Assembly: GCA_031308135.1 (NCBI GenBank)
Contig: JAHLJT010003656.1
Span: forward strand, 71,194,984 to 71,258,983
Direction of reading: 5' to 3'
Source: Acheta domesticus
Lineage: Eukaryota > Arthropoda > Insecta > Orthoptera > Gryllidae
DNA length: 64,000 bases
The notes under the pieces were generated by a model, which saw only the letters and a program-made list of their open reading frames with translations, made no database searches and had not been told where the DNA came from. Shown one piece after another: positions 1 through 11,195 of the stretch (positions are counted from its first letter, which is position 1; every line of letters starts with the position of its first letter). The translations under genes were made by a program, and so were the position numbers.

Positions 1-234
1 AAATATGACATTGGTTTTTGTAGATTGGCTCTAGTTTTTGAGATAATGAAAATCGCATCGAAAAGTATTATTTTATTATATTGAGTACAGGCTATTCGTA
101 AATTGCATAAAACGTGAACTAAATGTAACTAGATATAAAACTAGGTATTTATATAAAAGTGAGCTCTTGAAATATTTAATATTAATAAAGTCAATATATT
201 TATATTTACAGCCTGCAAAGAATCACAAAACATT

Positions 235-1136
235 GTATGATATCCATTTATACGGCAAATCAGGGCAATCACGTTGATGGCTCCAGTAGTAGTCTGCCAT
301 TGTGTCTATCCCATCCGCTCTGTTATCTAATTTCCATTACTATTATTTCTTGATGGAACCGCTCGCTGTGGTCCTCTCATATATTGCCAAGATTTCTGGA
401 AAGTTTATGGATATAGTTTACCTTAATGCTCATAGTTGCACCCAAATTTTGAAAATTTAATAGCGAGTCCGGCACCAGTTTTAGATAATTTTCTGCTTTA
501 TGATTATCCAATAAGTTCTTGACAACTATGACTATGCCTGTACCAATAACCAGTAACGTGTTATTTTCGCTTCTAATGTCAGACATTTCTTTTCTTTCAG
601 TCAGGATGCTAAAAGTTCAGCTGCTTTGTTTGGCAAACAGAGGTCACGCCACAATCACTGAGCTTATCTTGGGAGAAGTGCTCTTTTGTAACAATACTTC
701 CATTGTATTCACTGCCACTGCTAACTCTTGAATTGCGCCCCGGAATCTGTATATTCTCACTATCAGTCACTGGACTTCCAGTGAGTGTGGTCAAAATCAG
801 GTCCATGGCACAGGTCGCTTTGCTGATTCCAAATCAGGGTACTCCCTGTTCTTTTTCTTGTAACGATTGAAGGCTTTTACGTTTACAGGACAAAAATAAC
901 AATCATCATGATGATTTTAGGTCTCTCGCCATACCATCAGTACACCAAACAAGTTTTGCATAACACATCAGGAGCCCACGACTTATCTTGATCACCCAAT
1001 TTTATACCAAAATATGTTTCATATATTTTTCTCCGAAGTTTGTAATATTTACTTTCTGTTTTTCTAGCGTAAATTCCCCACAAATGTAGTCAAATACATT
1101 AAAGTCGTTCAAACAAGGTCTTCCTGAAGAACTCAT
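235..1136 (-). pseudogene. Broken copy of a repeat-encoded insect protein family (CGE...MMADYCW type)
   Basis: The reverse strand starts at an ATG (1134-1136) and reads FDYICGEFTLEKQK, then in shifting frames pieces resembling KLGDQDKSWAP and CKTCLVY, then AENYLKLVPDSLLNFQNLG, ATMSIKVNYIH, and near 285 MADYYWSHQRDC. These blocks, in this order, match a family I know from many arthropod genomes as multicopy hypothetical proteins: an N-terminal CxxCGE zinc-ribbon-like segment, a conserved middle, and a RFHQDI...MMADYCW tail. Several stops and frameshifts break it. Two more copies lie at 50537-51620 and 55326-55830. The function of the family is unknown to me; its multicopy nature suggests a mobile element. 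Confidence 0.6.
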
Positions 1137-1509
1137 TGTTTTGTAACAAAAGAAAATGTATTAATAAAACGAAGCTCAATTAAATTATCCTGAAAATAAT
1201 GTGATATTCAATGTTTAAAATGAAAAAAACAGTCTCTGCATAAAGATAGATATTTGCATTAGATGCTGTAAGTTCTGTGCTAGTTGCATTCATTACAATA
1301 TTCATAGCATAAAAATTAGAGCCAATTCAACAACACTAATGACATATCTGGATTCAGCATACCCGATTTACTGTAAATTCATTGCAAAATCCTGAGCAAG
1401 TGAAAAAAAGTTGTTTTTTTTGTTGAGCAGTGTAATCAGTCTAAAACTTTCCCGGTCGCAGTAACCGCATGTCACCGTTAAAAGAAGTTCGAACGCATGT
1501 CACCTGTTG
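1137..1509. other. AT-rich spacer, nothing recognised
   Basis: No reading frame, repeat or motif that I can support lies here. Short poly-T and poly-A runs are the only visible structure. Confidence 0.5.
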
Positions 1510-3125
1510 ACGGTTAATTGTGGTGTGTATAATGGTGGTTTGTTGGTTAATTGATTGCTCTATTTCTAGTGGGTTGGAAAGAATTTTGAATGTAGGTATT
1601 TTGAACTGGTTATCGTTTGGAATTTTTTCCAGACAACCTTCAACGTATTTGGATTTGGTACTCGGGCGTTTGGTGGGGGTATTTGTTGTGTGGTTATTAA
1701 GACCGGAATGTAATCAGAATCTAGTTCAAATAATGTGGTAGAGTGTAGTTTTATTTTAGTGTTAGTGATTCCGATATCGAGGATTTCGAGATTTTTTAAG
1801 CGATCATGTGAGTAATACGCGAGACCTGGAGGTACAATTATTTTCAGAGTAGTTCGATTTAGTATTTGAGCTAATATTTTCCCATTAACGTTTGTGTTAG
1901 AACAGCCCCAGTTGGTATTTTTGGCATTTAGGTCCCCTAGAAGTATAGTGTTATTTAGTTCAAATAGTTAAACGTTATCTAGGTCTAGTTTATGATTTTG
2001 TGGATAATATGCTGAAATTATAGTCCATGTATTATTTTTAATTTATACGTTAATGACAACAGTTTCAATATTATCAGTTCAAGGGAGAATTATTGGGTAA
2101 TGGTGAATATTTTTATTAATGGCTATTAGCACTCCTCCTTTGTTTAGGTTTCTGTCGGCTCTGTAAATTGAGCAGTTGGGGATATAAATGTTATTTTTTT
2201 CCTTTAAGTAGATTTTTGTTGTGATGCAAATTATATCAATACTTTATCTATCTATGCTTGTATATATCTTAAATTTAAGAACTGTATTAGTTCTGTTTTT
2301 TATTTGTTACGTAGTTAGCATTCCAATTGACGAGCGTAAAATCTTTAGGGTTTTGTATTGCCATTATTGCCCTTAATGTAGGCGGAGAATGAATTTTTAA
2401 TTGAGTTGATTATAGCGGGTATAAGTGTGCTTATGACATTGATTGTATAGGATGTAATTGCATTAAATATTATGTTTATAATGGGATAGTTGTGGTGTGT
2501 TTCTTGGGAAAGGTTGGTTTGATTTGAACTGTTGATGGGATTTGTGTGGATCTGGGATATGATGCCACTAGTATGAGTGAAATTGTTGAGAATTGACGTT
2601 TGCGGAAGAAAAGGGGTATGTGAGTTTCTTTGTAGTGGGGTGGATTGGTAGGAACATTTTTGGTTTCTTATTTGGGGGTTATTTTGGTTGACAGTTTTTC
2701 TTTTTTCAATTTATTATTTTAGGTAAGGGCAGCTGGAGTCTCGATTGTTGACCAGGTGGCAGTTACGATATTTTGATCGGTTACGGCAGTTAGGACAAGT
2801 TACAGAGAAGTAATTACCCGAGCAAAAAGCACAGCTAATTAAGCGGTTGCAATTATTCTTTGTATGGCCATATTAATCCAGATACCGCTGGTATTGTATG
2901 ATTTTTCCTTGTTTCTGCATTTACTCTATGGTTACGAATTTGATTAATGGCTAGAATATTGTCTATTGGTTCTTGTCTTGAAAAAACAGTTGCAACTACT
3001 GGGATAGATTTGTTTTCTTTGTAAAGTCTGCAGATTTTTATCAGTGAAGGAAATATTTATTTTAGATCTTGATATATTTCTTAGTCAGTAATGGATTGGG
3101 TGACGTCCTTGAATACTACAGATAT
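1510..3125 (-). pseudogene. Jockey-like LINE fragment (gag zinc knuckles plus endonuclease)
   Basis: Reverse-strand translation in broken frames gives, from 3125 down, a segment resembling the PRE_C2HC domain of Jockey gag (VVATVFSRQEPIDNILAINQ), then CCHC zinc knuckles beginning CQRYLD and YGHTKNNC around 2760-2890. After a gap, 2010-1510 gives an AP-type endonuclease: LLGDLNAKNTNWGCSNTNVNG, then LEILDIGITN and a C-terminal Asp-rich block. ORF1 then ORF2 in this order is typical of Jockey-superfamily LINEs. Stops and frameshifts are frequent, there is no reverse transcriptase here, and the copy is dead. The clade is inferred from the gag motif. Confidence 0.7.
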
Positions 3126-3250
3126 ATTTTTATTCTACGGGTGAGTGTAAATTAGAGAGGAGTGAAAATTTCGGTGAGTGTGAATTAGATACCTGATTAA
3201 GTTTCGAAGGTCCGTAGGTGAGTTTGCACTTATATTTATTTTATTAATTT

Positions 3251-4798
3251 TACTTTCCCGTATACGTACGTATACACGGAGTGATATACGTAGTATAGGG
3301 AAAGTTATGTAATGCTGCGCGAAAAAATGGCCAATTTTCGGCGGAAAAAAAATTAATTGCCGGGCCGTGAAAACGAATAAGTGGATAAAACCAGTTGCTA
3401 AATTAAGAAAAAAATCCCCTAACACTGGTGTGGTCAAAATCCATGATTTGTTGCTTCTTTATACTTAAAAATCGATTGACGGCATTCCGTCCGTTCGGTC
3501 GATTTTCTTCAAAATTGATATTCCCCAGTAGATCTGATTCTAGTCGAAGCTTTGTGATTTTGAAAAAGATTCTTTAAAATTTGGGGGTACTGTATATGAA
3601 GCCCCCCGGGATTTTCAACATTTTCTCAAAAACGGCTCCAAATTTTTTCTTTAAATTTCTTGTATGAATAGAGGAAAATACACTTTTGAACATGGCATAG
3701 GTCCGATTTTCACGTACAGCTCTGAATTTTCGAAAATTGTGAAAGTTTGAATTTTTTTCGGCGTCTTTCTCCAACTACAAAATTGAAGATAGAGATTTTT
3801 TCTTCAAATAAAATTTGTTCTGCATATTGAGTTCTTTAATAAAGGTCATGTAAATGTTTTTCACAATTTTGGTAGTTTTCGTGCAATATTGCGTGCAATA
3901 TGTGCAATTTAAAAAAATTACAAAAACAAAATTTTCTCAAAAACGGCTCCAAATTTTTTCTTTAAACTTTTGGTAGGGATAGTGGTAAATGTACTCTATC
4001 AATGACATAAAAGCCATTTTGGTCTATCGGTGGTTTTTTAAAAAATTACAAAAATGTAAATGTTTTTACTTGTCTCTCACGTCGATAATATTTACATTAT
4101 CGGCGATTTTTTTTACAATATTATATTACGAGTATATATGCTTTAAATAATGTCAAGTAAAGTTTCTCGAAAACACTACCGTTTTCTGTGAAAAGTAGCT
4201 CAAATTTCGGCATTTTCAGAAATGCTCAAACGTCATTTTCTCGTATATGGCTGCAATTTGTTTCTTGAAACTTTTGTAACGGATAGTGCTAATTACACTC
4301 ATTAGTATAGCGTGAGGTTTATTTTGAGTTTTTTTTGTTTTTTTAAAAAATTATATAAATGTAAATTTTTGAAAGATCTCTCACATCTTTAATATGCACA
4401 TTATCCGCAATTTGTAAAGATGATTATATTTATGAGTGTAAGTGCTTCAAAGAACTTCAATTAAAGTATTTTGAAAACTCAAACATTTTCTGTGAAAATG
4501 AGCTTCAAATTTCGCATTTTTAGTAGTGCTAAAACGCCATTTTCTCTTAAACAGCACATAATTTTTAAAAGAAAATTGCCATTTACGGCTAGGTTTTTGT
4601 GTTCTTTAATATTCTAAAATTAATGTTTCTGTTCTACCAATAGGAAACCGAAAAATTAAGAACATGACAAAAAAATGTACTTTTGGCGATGATAGATGGT
4701 AGCTGGCAAGAAAGAGTATGTGGCAATTCCGAATAGCTAGCGAAGACCCAGGAAAATAGAAAACTAATACGGGAAAGTCTGTGCCATTCTGTTTCTGT
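3251..4798. repeat. Long inverted-repeat element, copy 1 (left part)
   Basis: Begins with TACTTTCCCGTATACGTACG, the terminal sequence shared with the copy at 13262-15815. The interior is a degenerate tandem array with roughly 300-bp units, each containing a version of CGGCTCCAAATTTTTTCTTT (about 3640, 3943, 4245 and 4545). The copy ends near 4798 and its expected continuation (a block ending GTAGCACCACTAG) appears at 5508-5547, so the intervening 0.7 kb looks inserted. No open reading frame of note is present, so this is a non-autonomous element or a satellite-like array. Confidence 0.7.
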
Positions 4799-4832
4799 TT
4801 TTTGACAAATAAATAAATAAAATAAATACGGT
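4796..4832 (+). repeat. (AATA)n tail of a LINE-like insertion
   Basis: CTGTTTTTTGAC followed by (AAATA)n. The same junction occurs in reverse at 34845-34875, so it is a recurrent 3-prime end rather than a chance A-rich run. The body of the element could not be recognised. Confidence 0.4.
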
Positions 4833-6400
4833 CATGCTTAATTTTTTCAAAATACGAGTAGTTTTTCTTTAATTTTGTGACAAACGTAATAGGCCGCTGT
4901 AAATTTACTGCGCTTCGGACAGCTGGATGCGTCGTAAATTAGAATGTGCAATTTTGTATATTATTTCTTTCTTCGTTTCTTACATTCGAACTTTGTTATA
5001 GACTTACACATTATTATTTTAGAAATTGTTTATTTTTGAAATATTTGAAATAAGTAAAAAGAATTAATAGCTCTCAGAATAGCGACAATGCAGGGTCTGC
5101 AACAATGGAATTCATTTTGCGCTCGCGAATATCTGTGAATTAGTGTCATTGTTGTGACCTAATGGAGCTGTATGAAAAGGAGTTATAATTGTCTAATTTA
5201 TGTTGATATTTGCAGGCAAATATTTAGTTTTGCACCAAATGCTGTACCATTTGTAGTGAGTAGAGAATTTGTTGCATGGTTTTAAAATACTCTTCCCTAA
5301 TCATGGCCCAATGGAAGGCATTTCTATATTTCCAGGGTATCAGGCTTCTTTTTCCAATACAGGGTTACAAAACTTTTGCATTCTATTTTTGTGAAGTTGT
5401 AGAATTCACATAGTTCTGACACACTGCAATGGAAATAGTGAGTTCCAAGCGAAGATGTTAGTAGCGCATAAAGTGCAATATTACAGTACTACTTAGCTGT
5501 TTCCTCTAATACGGGAAAGTAAGTGCTGTTGTAGCACCACTAGTTTTTGATCTGCAATGAAGTTTGAGGGTACTTTGGATATAAGTTCTTTGATGAATGC
5601 ATTCTAATTCATGAGGTCTGCTACTATGGTTAGTGGTATTTTACTGGATTTTTCTCTTTGGTGACTAGGAAGGTCTTTAATATGAGCTAATCTATTTTCA
5701 GTTTGCTTATCAAGTTCACTTAGAGGTCCAAACCTATTTTTGACTTGCACATTAATTAATAGATAGTTGATTTTGTTTTTCGATCACTGTAACTATCGTG
5801 ATTTCCACTACATTTTTAGGATGTCGCCCTACACCGTTTTCTGTCACTGATCATCTGGGGTCTGTGGAGTATTTTTGTGTAAGCTGAACGGTTGAGGGTT
5901 GACTGAGTTGAATCGGTTCCTTGCCATCAGTGCCGGGGGTGTTGTATTGAATATGTGTTCTCCAACGTCACCTCCAGTTTGTCTTCGGTGAATTGATTTG
6001 GATTATCTCGGATGTAACTTTCCATTGTTGCTGCCAGATTCTCACTGTTATTAAGAACAAGCAAAGAATCACTAACGACGTCACTTATTGGAGGGTCATA
6101 GCTGCATGCCATTCACTACACTGATTTGCATTGAGTCGCACTTCACCGGGGTTATTTCGATAAACTATTTTTATCAGTAGCACTAGTATGGTTCATTTCA
6201 CTAGTAATAAATCAATAAATAATTCACATAAATTAGTATTGTCGCGACGCGACGCGTGACTCCATACCACTCCGTTAAATGGACTGACGAACTGCAAAGA
6301 AACTGTTTTATCGCAAAAGATCTGACAGGGTAGCACAGCAAAACTTACTACCTCACGCCATCACTGTTGGACGAAGAATTTCTTTTGATCCTACGCAATT
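4833..6400. other. Unassigned sequence with one short unrecognised ORF
   Basis: Holds a reverse-strand ORF of 61 residues at 5927-6112 (begins MACSYDPPISDVV) followed downstream by heavily interrupted translation. I do not recognise it. 5508-5547 carries the displaced right part of the inverted-repeat element at 3251. Nothing else is supported. Confidence 0.4.
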
Positions 6401-6444
6401 TTTAACTATCACCCCAATAATCGATTGGGGTTCACCAGGAAAAC

Positions 6445-6492
6445 AAACAGTCGGATAGACAGACGGACGGACGGACGGACGGACGGACAGAC
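6445..6492. repeat. (GGAC)n microsatellite
   Basis: A run of GACGGACGGACG units. The same GGAC/GTCC repeat recurs at 13499-13567 and, degenerate, at 30595-30725, each next to the inverted-repeat element family, so it is probably part of that family. Confidence 0.8.
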
Positions 6493-6517
6493 GGCAATAC
6501 GAGATTTTTTACCCACG

Positions 6518-7096
6518 GGTCATTCCATATTAAATCAACACAGTCATTTTACATCACCATCTCAGATTCAGATGAAATTTGACACATAGGTAGTATGAAT
6601 GGAGAATAAGAAAACTATAAATTTTTAGTAAAATATTTTCACCCGTTTCTGAAATACAGCCATCTAAAATTTTGCAAAATTGGGTTCCCGAAAATATTTA
6701 AATTGAGGGAGAACCTCACCAAATTAAGATAGAGAGCTGGAACAGGTGTCATTTTGCATCTTTCTTTATGGACTTTATAATATATACAACTCAATAGGGG
6801 TTGCATTCAAAACGGTTTTCAAATTTGAATTTAAAATTTTGATTTTGAGTTTTTTCAAAATGCTCATCTTCAAAAAAATTGAAAAAATTTCTAAATAATC
6901 CTTGTATATATCCAAACAGATGGTGCAAGTTTAAAAATGGGACTGCAATGGGTTCATATGGTAATCTTTATTTAAAATGCACAATATTTACTTACTCTAA
7001 ATTTTCCTGATTTAAAATGCATTTTATTTCAAATTATAAGCCCTAATACATCCAAATTATTAATTTAGTGTTTTTGTTGGCGAGTGTGTTGTTTTA

Positions 7097-7097
<1 letters not shown>
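6518..7097. repeat. Left arm of a 3-kb palindrome
   Basis: Starts GTCATTCCATATTAAATCAA and is matched almost base for base by the reverse complement of 8948-9533. The arms end at GGCGAGTGTGTTGTTTTAT, after which (TTA)n begins on both sides. This is a foldback or long-terminal-inverted-repeat element of unknown class. Confidence 0.85.

Positions 7098-7149
<52 letters not shown>
7098..7149. repeat. (TTA)n microsatellite
   Basis: About 17 TTA units at the inner edge of the left palindrome arm; mirrored by (AAT)n at 8898-8927. Confidence 0.9.
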
Positions 7150-7895
7150 GTTATTCCACTACATCACGACTAAAGATGTTACGAGTCGGCTGAATATAAA
7201 ATCTACTCCAGGTTGCAACCACCTACCTAAGGTTCTGTTCCACATAAAGCGAATTCTTGCACTTCACAGTCTTTTGAATTACCTGGGAGTTCAGATAAGT
7301 TCTTTCTCAAATTTTGAGGAACAAATCCCAGAGCTCCGATAACTATCGGTACGACCTGTGCTTTTATGCCCCACATTCGGCTGATCTCGATTTCCAAACT
7401 CTTTTATTTAAGACGTTTCTCTGCCTCCTTGGTAACGACGTTTCGATCGCAAGGTACAGCACCACCGACAAGTAAACACGATTTTTTCTCCAAATCCCGG
7501 ATAACTATATCGGTTTGTTTGCCGCAATCGTGCGATCAGTTTGAATTTGTTGGTCGTACAATATCGTACACAATCCAACAGACGTCACTGGTTTGGTGAG
7601 TGTTCGTACCACTTGGGGCATGTGTTTGGAGCTTTGAGGGCGGTACAGATCTGCCAGTGGAGGTAACTACACACCCTGTCGTGTCTTTTCAAGTATTCGG
7701 TTTTTGCTAGGATTGGACAAGCTGAGACAATATGATCAATGGTTTCTACTTGCTCCTGGCAAATGCGGCATTTATCATCTTGGGAAATTTTGAGAACTGC
7801 TTTATCATAATGTGTTCTGAACGCCTGATCTTGAGCATCTACTAGAACTGCTTCTGATTCTGGCTTCATTCTTCCCCTTCGAAGCCACATAACTG
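7150..7895 (-). pseudogene. C-terminal fragment of a non-LTR retrotransposon ORF
   Basis: Reverse strand from about 7890 reads MWLRRGRMKPESEAVLVDAQ, then a zinc motif CRICQEQVETIDHIVSAC (C-x2-C-x8-H-x4-C), then CPILAKTEYLKRHDRVC and LHWQICTAL. Below 7585 the frame breaks, with pieces such as DRTIAANKP and RQRNVLN that match the usual continuation of these LINE C-termini. I believe the downstream part is a restriction-like endonuclease domain as in R2-type elements, but this is inference. The reverse transcriptase is missing. The fragment sits inside the 6518-9533 palindrome, so it inserted after or was carried by that element. Confidence 0.65.
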
Positions 7896-8057
7896 ATTGA
7901 TCTTTATTGATCTATACCTTTTCCATTCTTTTTAGATATTTTTCGTGGAGTGGTTTGTCTCTCCACGAGTTCTTTAACATTTTTTGTGTCTCACATTTCA
8001 TGTTTAATAGCATCAGAAGTTCAGTGTCTGTGTTATTCGACGTGTCTTGCCTAGTGT

Positions 8058-8058
8058 T

Positions 8059-8130
<72 letters not shown>
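8058..8130. repeat. (TTC)n followed by (TTA)n
   Basis: About ten TTC units run directly into about fourteen TTA units; the Tc1 relic begins right after it. Low-complexity Leu/Phe/Ile/Asn ORFs over this stretch are artefacts of the repeat. Confidence 0.9.
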
Positions 8131-8896
8131 GTTAGACCGCGGAATTTCATGCAATTGCAAATTTTTACTGACACTGCATATCGAAAGGAAATGTATATAA
8201 CTTTACCTATCACTAAAAATAAAACGAATCTAAGTTATTTTTATTTTGCATGTGTGCAATTTTTTAGTTTAAATGCGTATTCTAATGTATGCGGTATTAT
8301 TAGTGCATATATTCCACGTTTTTTGGAGAAGTGGATCGAAGCCAGATCTTTTCGAGTATTTCTCTTTTAACTTAGAAGTGTCTTTCTTCTGACAACGCGG
8401 GCATGGAAATTGAACCTCCTTAGTACCCTTCGTACGGCTCCGGGATTTACTTTTTTGCCAATGACAATTTATAACTGTGGAGTAACTTTTGGTGCATTAA
8501 GACGAGGGTCCTTCTTTATTATTTTCACAACAAGATTCTCTTCTCGATCAGGAAGTCTTCGGACGTTCTCCTCCGGGTTGCAGTTCATTCGCCTTTTCAT
8601 TGATGTACCATAAGATTATGTCACTCACTGTGCTTTTTTCATTAATGCCATTTTGCAAAAGTTTGGGCATCATTAATCCTTTGCTTTATGGTAAATAACC
8701 AGCTGACGCTGCTCAAATTTGGTGTTCATTCCTCAACGATTCTTTTCGCTTAAATGTTTAGGTTCCCACGTATCTGGTTCATCAACTGAAAGGTGACCTT
8801 GATTTGTTTTATTTTTGGTGATACGTAAAATTATATACATTTCCTTTCGATATGCACAGTCAGTAAAAATGTGCAATTGCATGACATTCCGCGGTC

Positions 8897-8898
<2 letters not shown>
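8131..8898 (-). mobile_element. Tc1-like transposon relic with inverted repeats
   Basis: Terminal inverted repeats of about 95 bp start TTAGACCGCGGAATTTCATG (8132 onward) and are mirrored at 8803-8898. Between them the reverse strand (about 8620 down to 8340) reads RRLPDREENLVVKIIKKDPR, LNAPKVTPQL, then a stop, KVNPGAVRRVLRRFNFHARV and VRRKTLLS. This matches the second helix-turn-helix of Tc1 transposases, including the KKPLLS-like motif. Two in-frame stops are present and the catalytic DDE domain is absent, so it is internally deleted and inactive. It lies in TTA-repeat DNA, which fits TA target use. Confidence 0.75.

Positions 8899-8927
<29 letters not shown>
8898..8927. repeat. (AAT)n microsatellite
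   Basis: Mirror of the (TTA)n tract at 7098-7149, marking the inner edge of the right palindrome arm. Confidence 0.85.
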
Positions 8928-8932
<5 letters not shown>

Positions 8933-8947
8933 CAACAAAAACAACAA

Positions 8948-9533
8948 TAAAACAACACACTCGCCAACAAAAAGCACTAAATTAATAATTTGTACATATT
9001 AGGGCTTATAATTTGAAATAAAATGCATTTTAAATCAGGAAAATCTAGAGTAAGTAAATATTGTGCATTTTAAATAAAGATTACCATATGAACCCATTGC
9101 AGTCCCATTTTTAAACTTGCACCATCTGTTTGGATATATACAAGGATTATTTTAGAATTTTTTCAATTTTTTGAAGATGAGCATTTTGAAAAAACTCATA
9201 ATCAAAATTTTAAATTCAAATTTGAAAATGTTTGAATGCAACCCCTATTGAGTTGTATATATTATAAAAGTCCATAAAGAAAGATGCAAAATGACACCTG
9301 TTCCAGCTCTCTATCTTAATTTGGTGAGGTTCTCCATCAATTTAAATATTTTCGGGAACCCAATTTTGCAAAATTTTAGATGGCTGTATTTCAGAAACGG
9401 GTGGAAATATTTTACTAAAAATTTGTAGTTTTCTTATTCTCCATTTATACTACCTATGTGTCAAATTTCATCTGAATTTAAAATGGTGAAGTAAAATTTT
9501 AATTAAAACTGTGTTGATTTAATATGGAATGAC
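8948..9533. repeat. Right arm of the 3-kb palindrome
   Basis: Reverse complement of 6518-7097 with scattered point differences, ending TTGATTTAATATGGAATGAC. The differences suggest an old copy rather than an assembly mirror. Confidence 0.85.
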
Positions 9534-9679
9534 TCCCACGCAAAGTACAGGGACTATATTTTGAAAAACACAACTGGGTTTTGCTATTCAAATTGAATTC
9601 CACTGTAAAACGATGGTAATTTCACCATTAAAACAGTGGTTTTAAAAAGATAGTAATTTTGTCACTGGTACTGTTAAAT

Positions 9680-10095
9680 AAAGAAGATATACGCACAAAT
9701 TTATGCAATTCTGAAAAATTTTATAATTTCTTAACTACATAACCAACAATTTAATGCTACAGGTACGAGTATAAAAGAAGGTAAGCATACATGCAAACAA
9801 GGGTTGATGCAAAATTTTCCATTTTTGGTGTAAACATTTATCCAGGAACTAGCACTAAATTTTGGTTTGTTCAACCACCCACCGAAGTTCCGAGACAGTC
9901 AATCACGCACTGCAAACATTTTGTGGTTCAAGACCCTACGTCGGCAAGGGAATCACAAGACCCAGCGGTGGTTGAGAGCACCACGGAGGTTCACACATGG
10001 CGCCGACGTTGCGTCAACCACACAAATAGCTGGGCCATATTTTACTATTAAATTTGGTTGGGAGAACCGAATTTTAACGTGCGGCAAGCATTCCT
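9680..10095. other. Extra block in duplication copy 1, origin unknown
   Basis: Absent from the second duplication copy. More GC-rich in its middle than its surroundings. TATAAAAG at about 9770 is followed by an ATG at 9791 and two overlapping 86-codon frames, neither recognised and neither with conserved motifs. Probably an insertion; gene status is unsupported. Confidence 0.35.
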
Positions 10096-10360
10096 TTTTT
10101 TCAGTGTATGTTACGCTTTGCAGATGACAATTTTAGCGTGCAAATAGGCAATTAATTTACTTAATAAATAAATAATACTATGGAAAACCATCAGTTATTT
10201 TAAAGAGTATTGAAAACATGAAAACATCTCTCGAATATACGACAAATTGAAAATGTGTTTCAGAACTGATTTGTAATTTATTTTGTACAAATTTACCTCT
10301 CATTTTTTAATAACATTTGGAAATACTGTCTCAAGAATAATAAACGATTCACTTTTTCAG

Positions 10361-10452
10361 CCATCGAGTTGGTTGCTTCGGAATTATGTTGTGAAGACCT
10401 CTCACAAAATTCCGAAAGCATATCCTCAGACGGATCTTCTGGATTATGCTGA
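10361..10452 (+). CDS. Terminal exon of Kazal-like gene E
   Basis: Follows a textbook acceptor (pyrimidine tract then ACTTTTTCAG). Read in phase 1 it gives IELVASELCCEDLSQNSESI, a short Ser/Asp/Gly tail and a stop at 10450-10452. This aligns with the terminal exons of genes B and C (ITFVKKGEC, acidic Ser-rich tail) and of D (IDLVDWKLCC). It supplies the last cysteine of the Kazal-like fold at the same distance from the intron. An AATAAA follows 71 bp after the stop. The matching signal-peptide and core exons were not found in 1-10 kb; they lie left of the window or were displaced by transposons. The same DNA also reads open in another frame (10283-10528), which I regard as incidental. Confidence 0.6.
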
Positions 10453-10523
10453 AGATCAGCTTAAATGTTCTCCAGACGAAGCTGCATTTACAACATGTAA
10501 ATATTCTGTATTATACTATATGA

Positions 10524-10529
10524 AATAAA
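10524..10529 (+). promoter_or_regulatory. Polyadenylation signal of gene E
   Basis: AATAAA in the context ATGAAATAAAATA, conserved at the same distance after the stop in gene D (32987-32992). Confidence 0.6.
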
Positions 10530-11195
10530 ATACTATAACTCTCTGACTAGTGCAAGATCAATGTGTTACAGAAGACATTTTTGCATTGTTCAAAGGTGTA
10601 TGTCGCTTCAAACTGCCATGTCATTTTGTAAATATGATTATTCTGCATTCTTGTGTTTCATATTGATCATAAATAGTACGAAATTGCCCATTTTGTCGCC
10701 GTAAACATGCCTATATATGAGTCCACTCTGTAACATCACAAAGAAGTGAACATTGAAGTGCTCACAATGTAAGATTATTGTAACAAAAACGTCTAACGCA
10801 GGTTCAGTTTCAATGTGCTTATAAGCCTTCTTATGTTCGCTGTGACATTTAGGTTTTGTTTTATTTCATGGGCTATTCTAGATACATTTATTCATTTAAT
10901 TAATATACTTCATTATTGGCAAAATTTAAAAATTCCAACTGGCATTACTTCTAATTTTTCGAGTCTTTTATGATAAAATATTTATTACACACATGAGTAG
11001 TCCATAGTCAATCGAGTTATTCATAATACACCGTGAACGGGACGAGAACGCAAACGGAAACGTAAAGAAAATTAAAGTTTGTCATGTCATACAGGCGTTG
11101 ACAGCAGTACGGTAACACAAAGAAGAAAAACGGAAGCCATCTAAAGTTAGCAGCGCCCAGAAACCAATCTCAACCAAACCATATCCAAAATTTTA

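Larger units (their letters stand above)
9545..11160. repeat. Segmental duplication, copy 1 (left half)
   Basis: Aligns by eye with 32455-33640, including the terminal exon of a Kazal-like gene, its polyadenylation signal and about 0.6 kb downstream. A block at about 9680-10095 is extra relative to the second copy. The alignment resumes at about 15835-16800 (matching 33780-34800). Confidence 0.8.

Noticed and set aside
7907..8370. Several ORFs rich in Leu, Ile, Asn or Arg runs
   Set aside because: Products of the (TTC)n and (TTA)n microsatellites read in different frames.
7098..8930. CRISPR-like or regulatory array in the repeat-rich block
   Set aside because: The repeats are simple microsatellites and transposon ends; there are no unique spacers between equal repeats.
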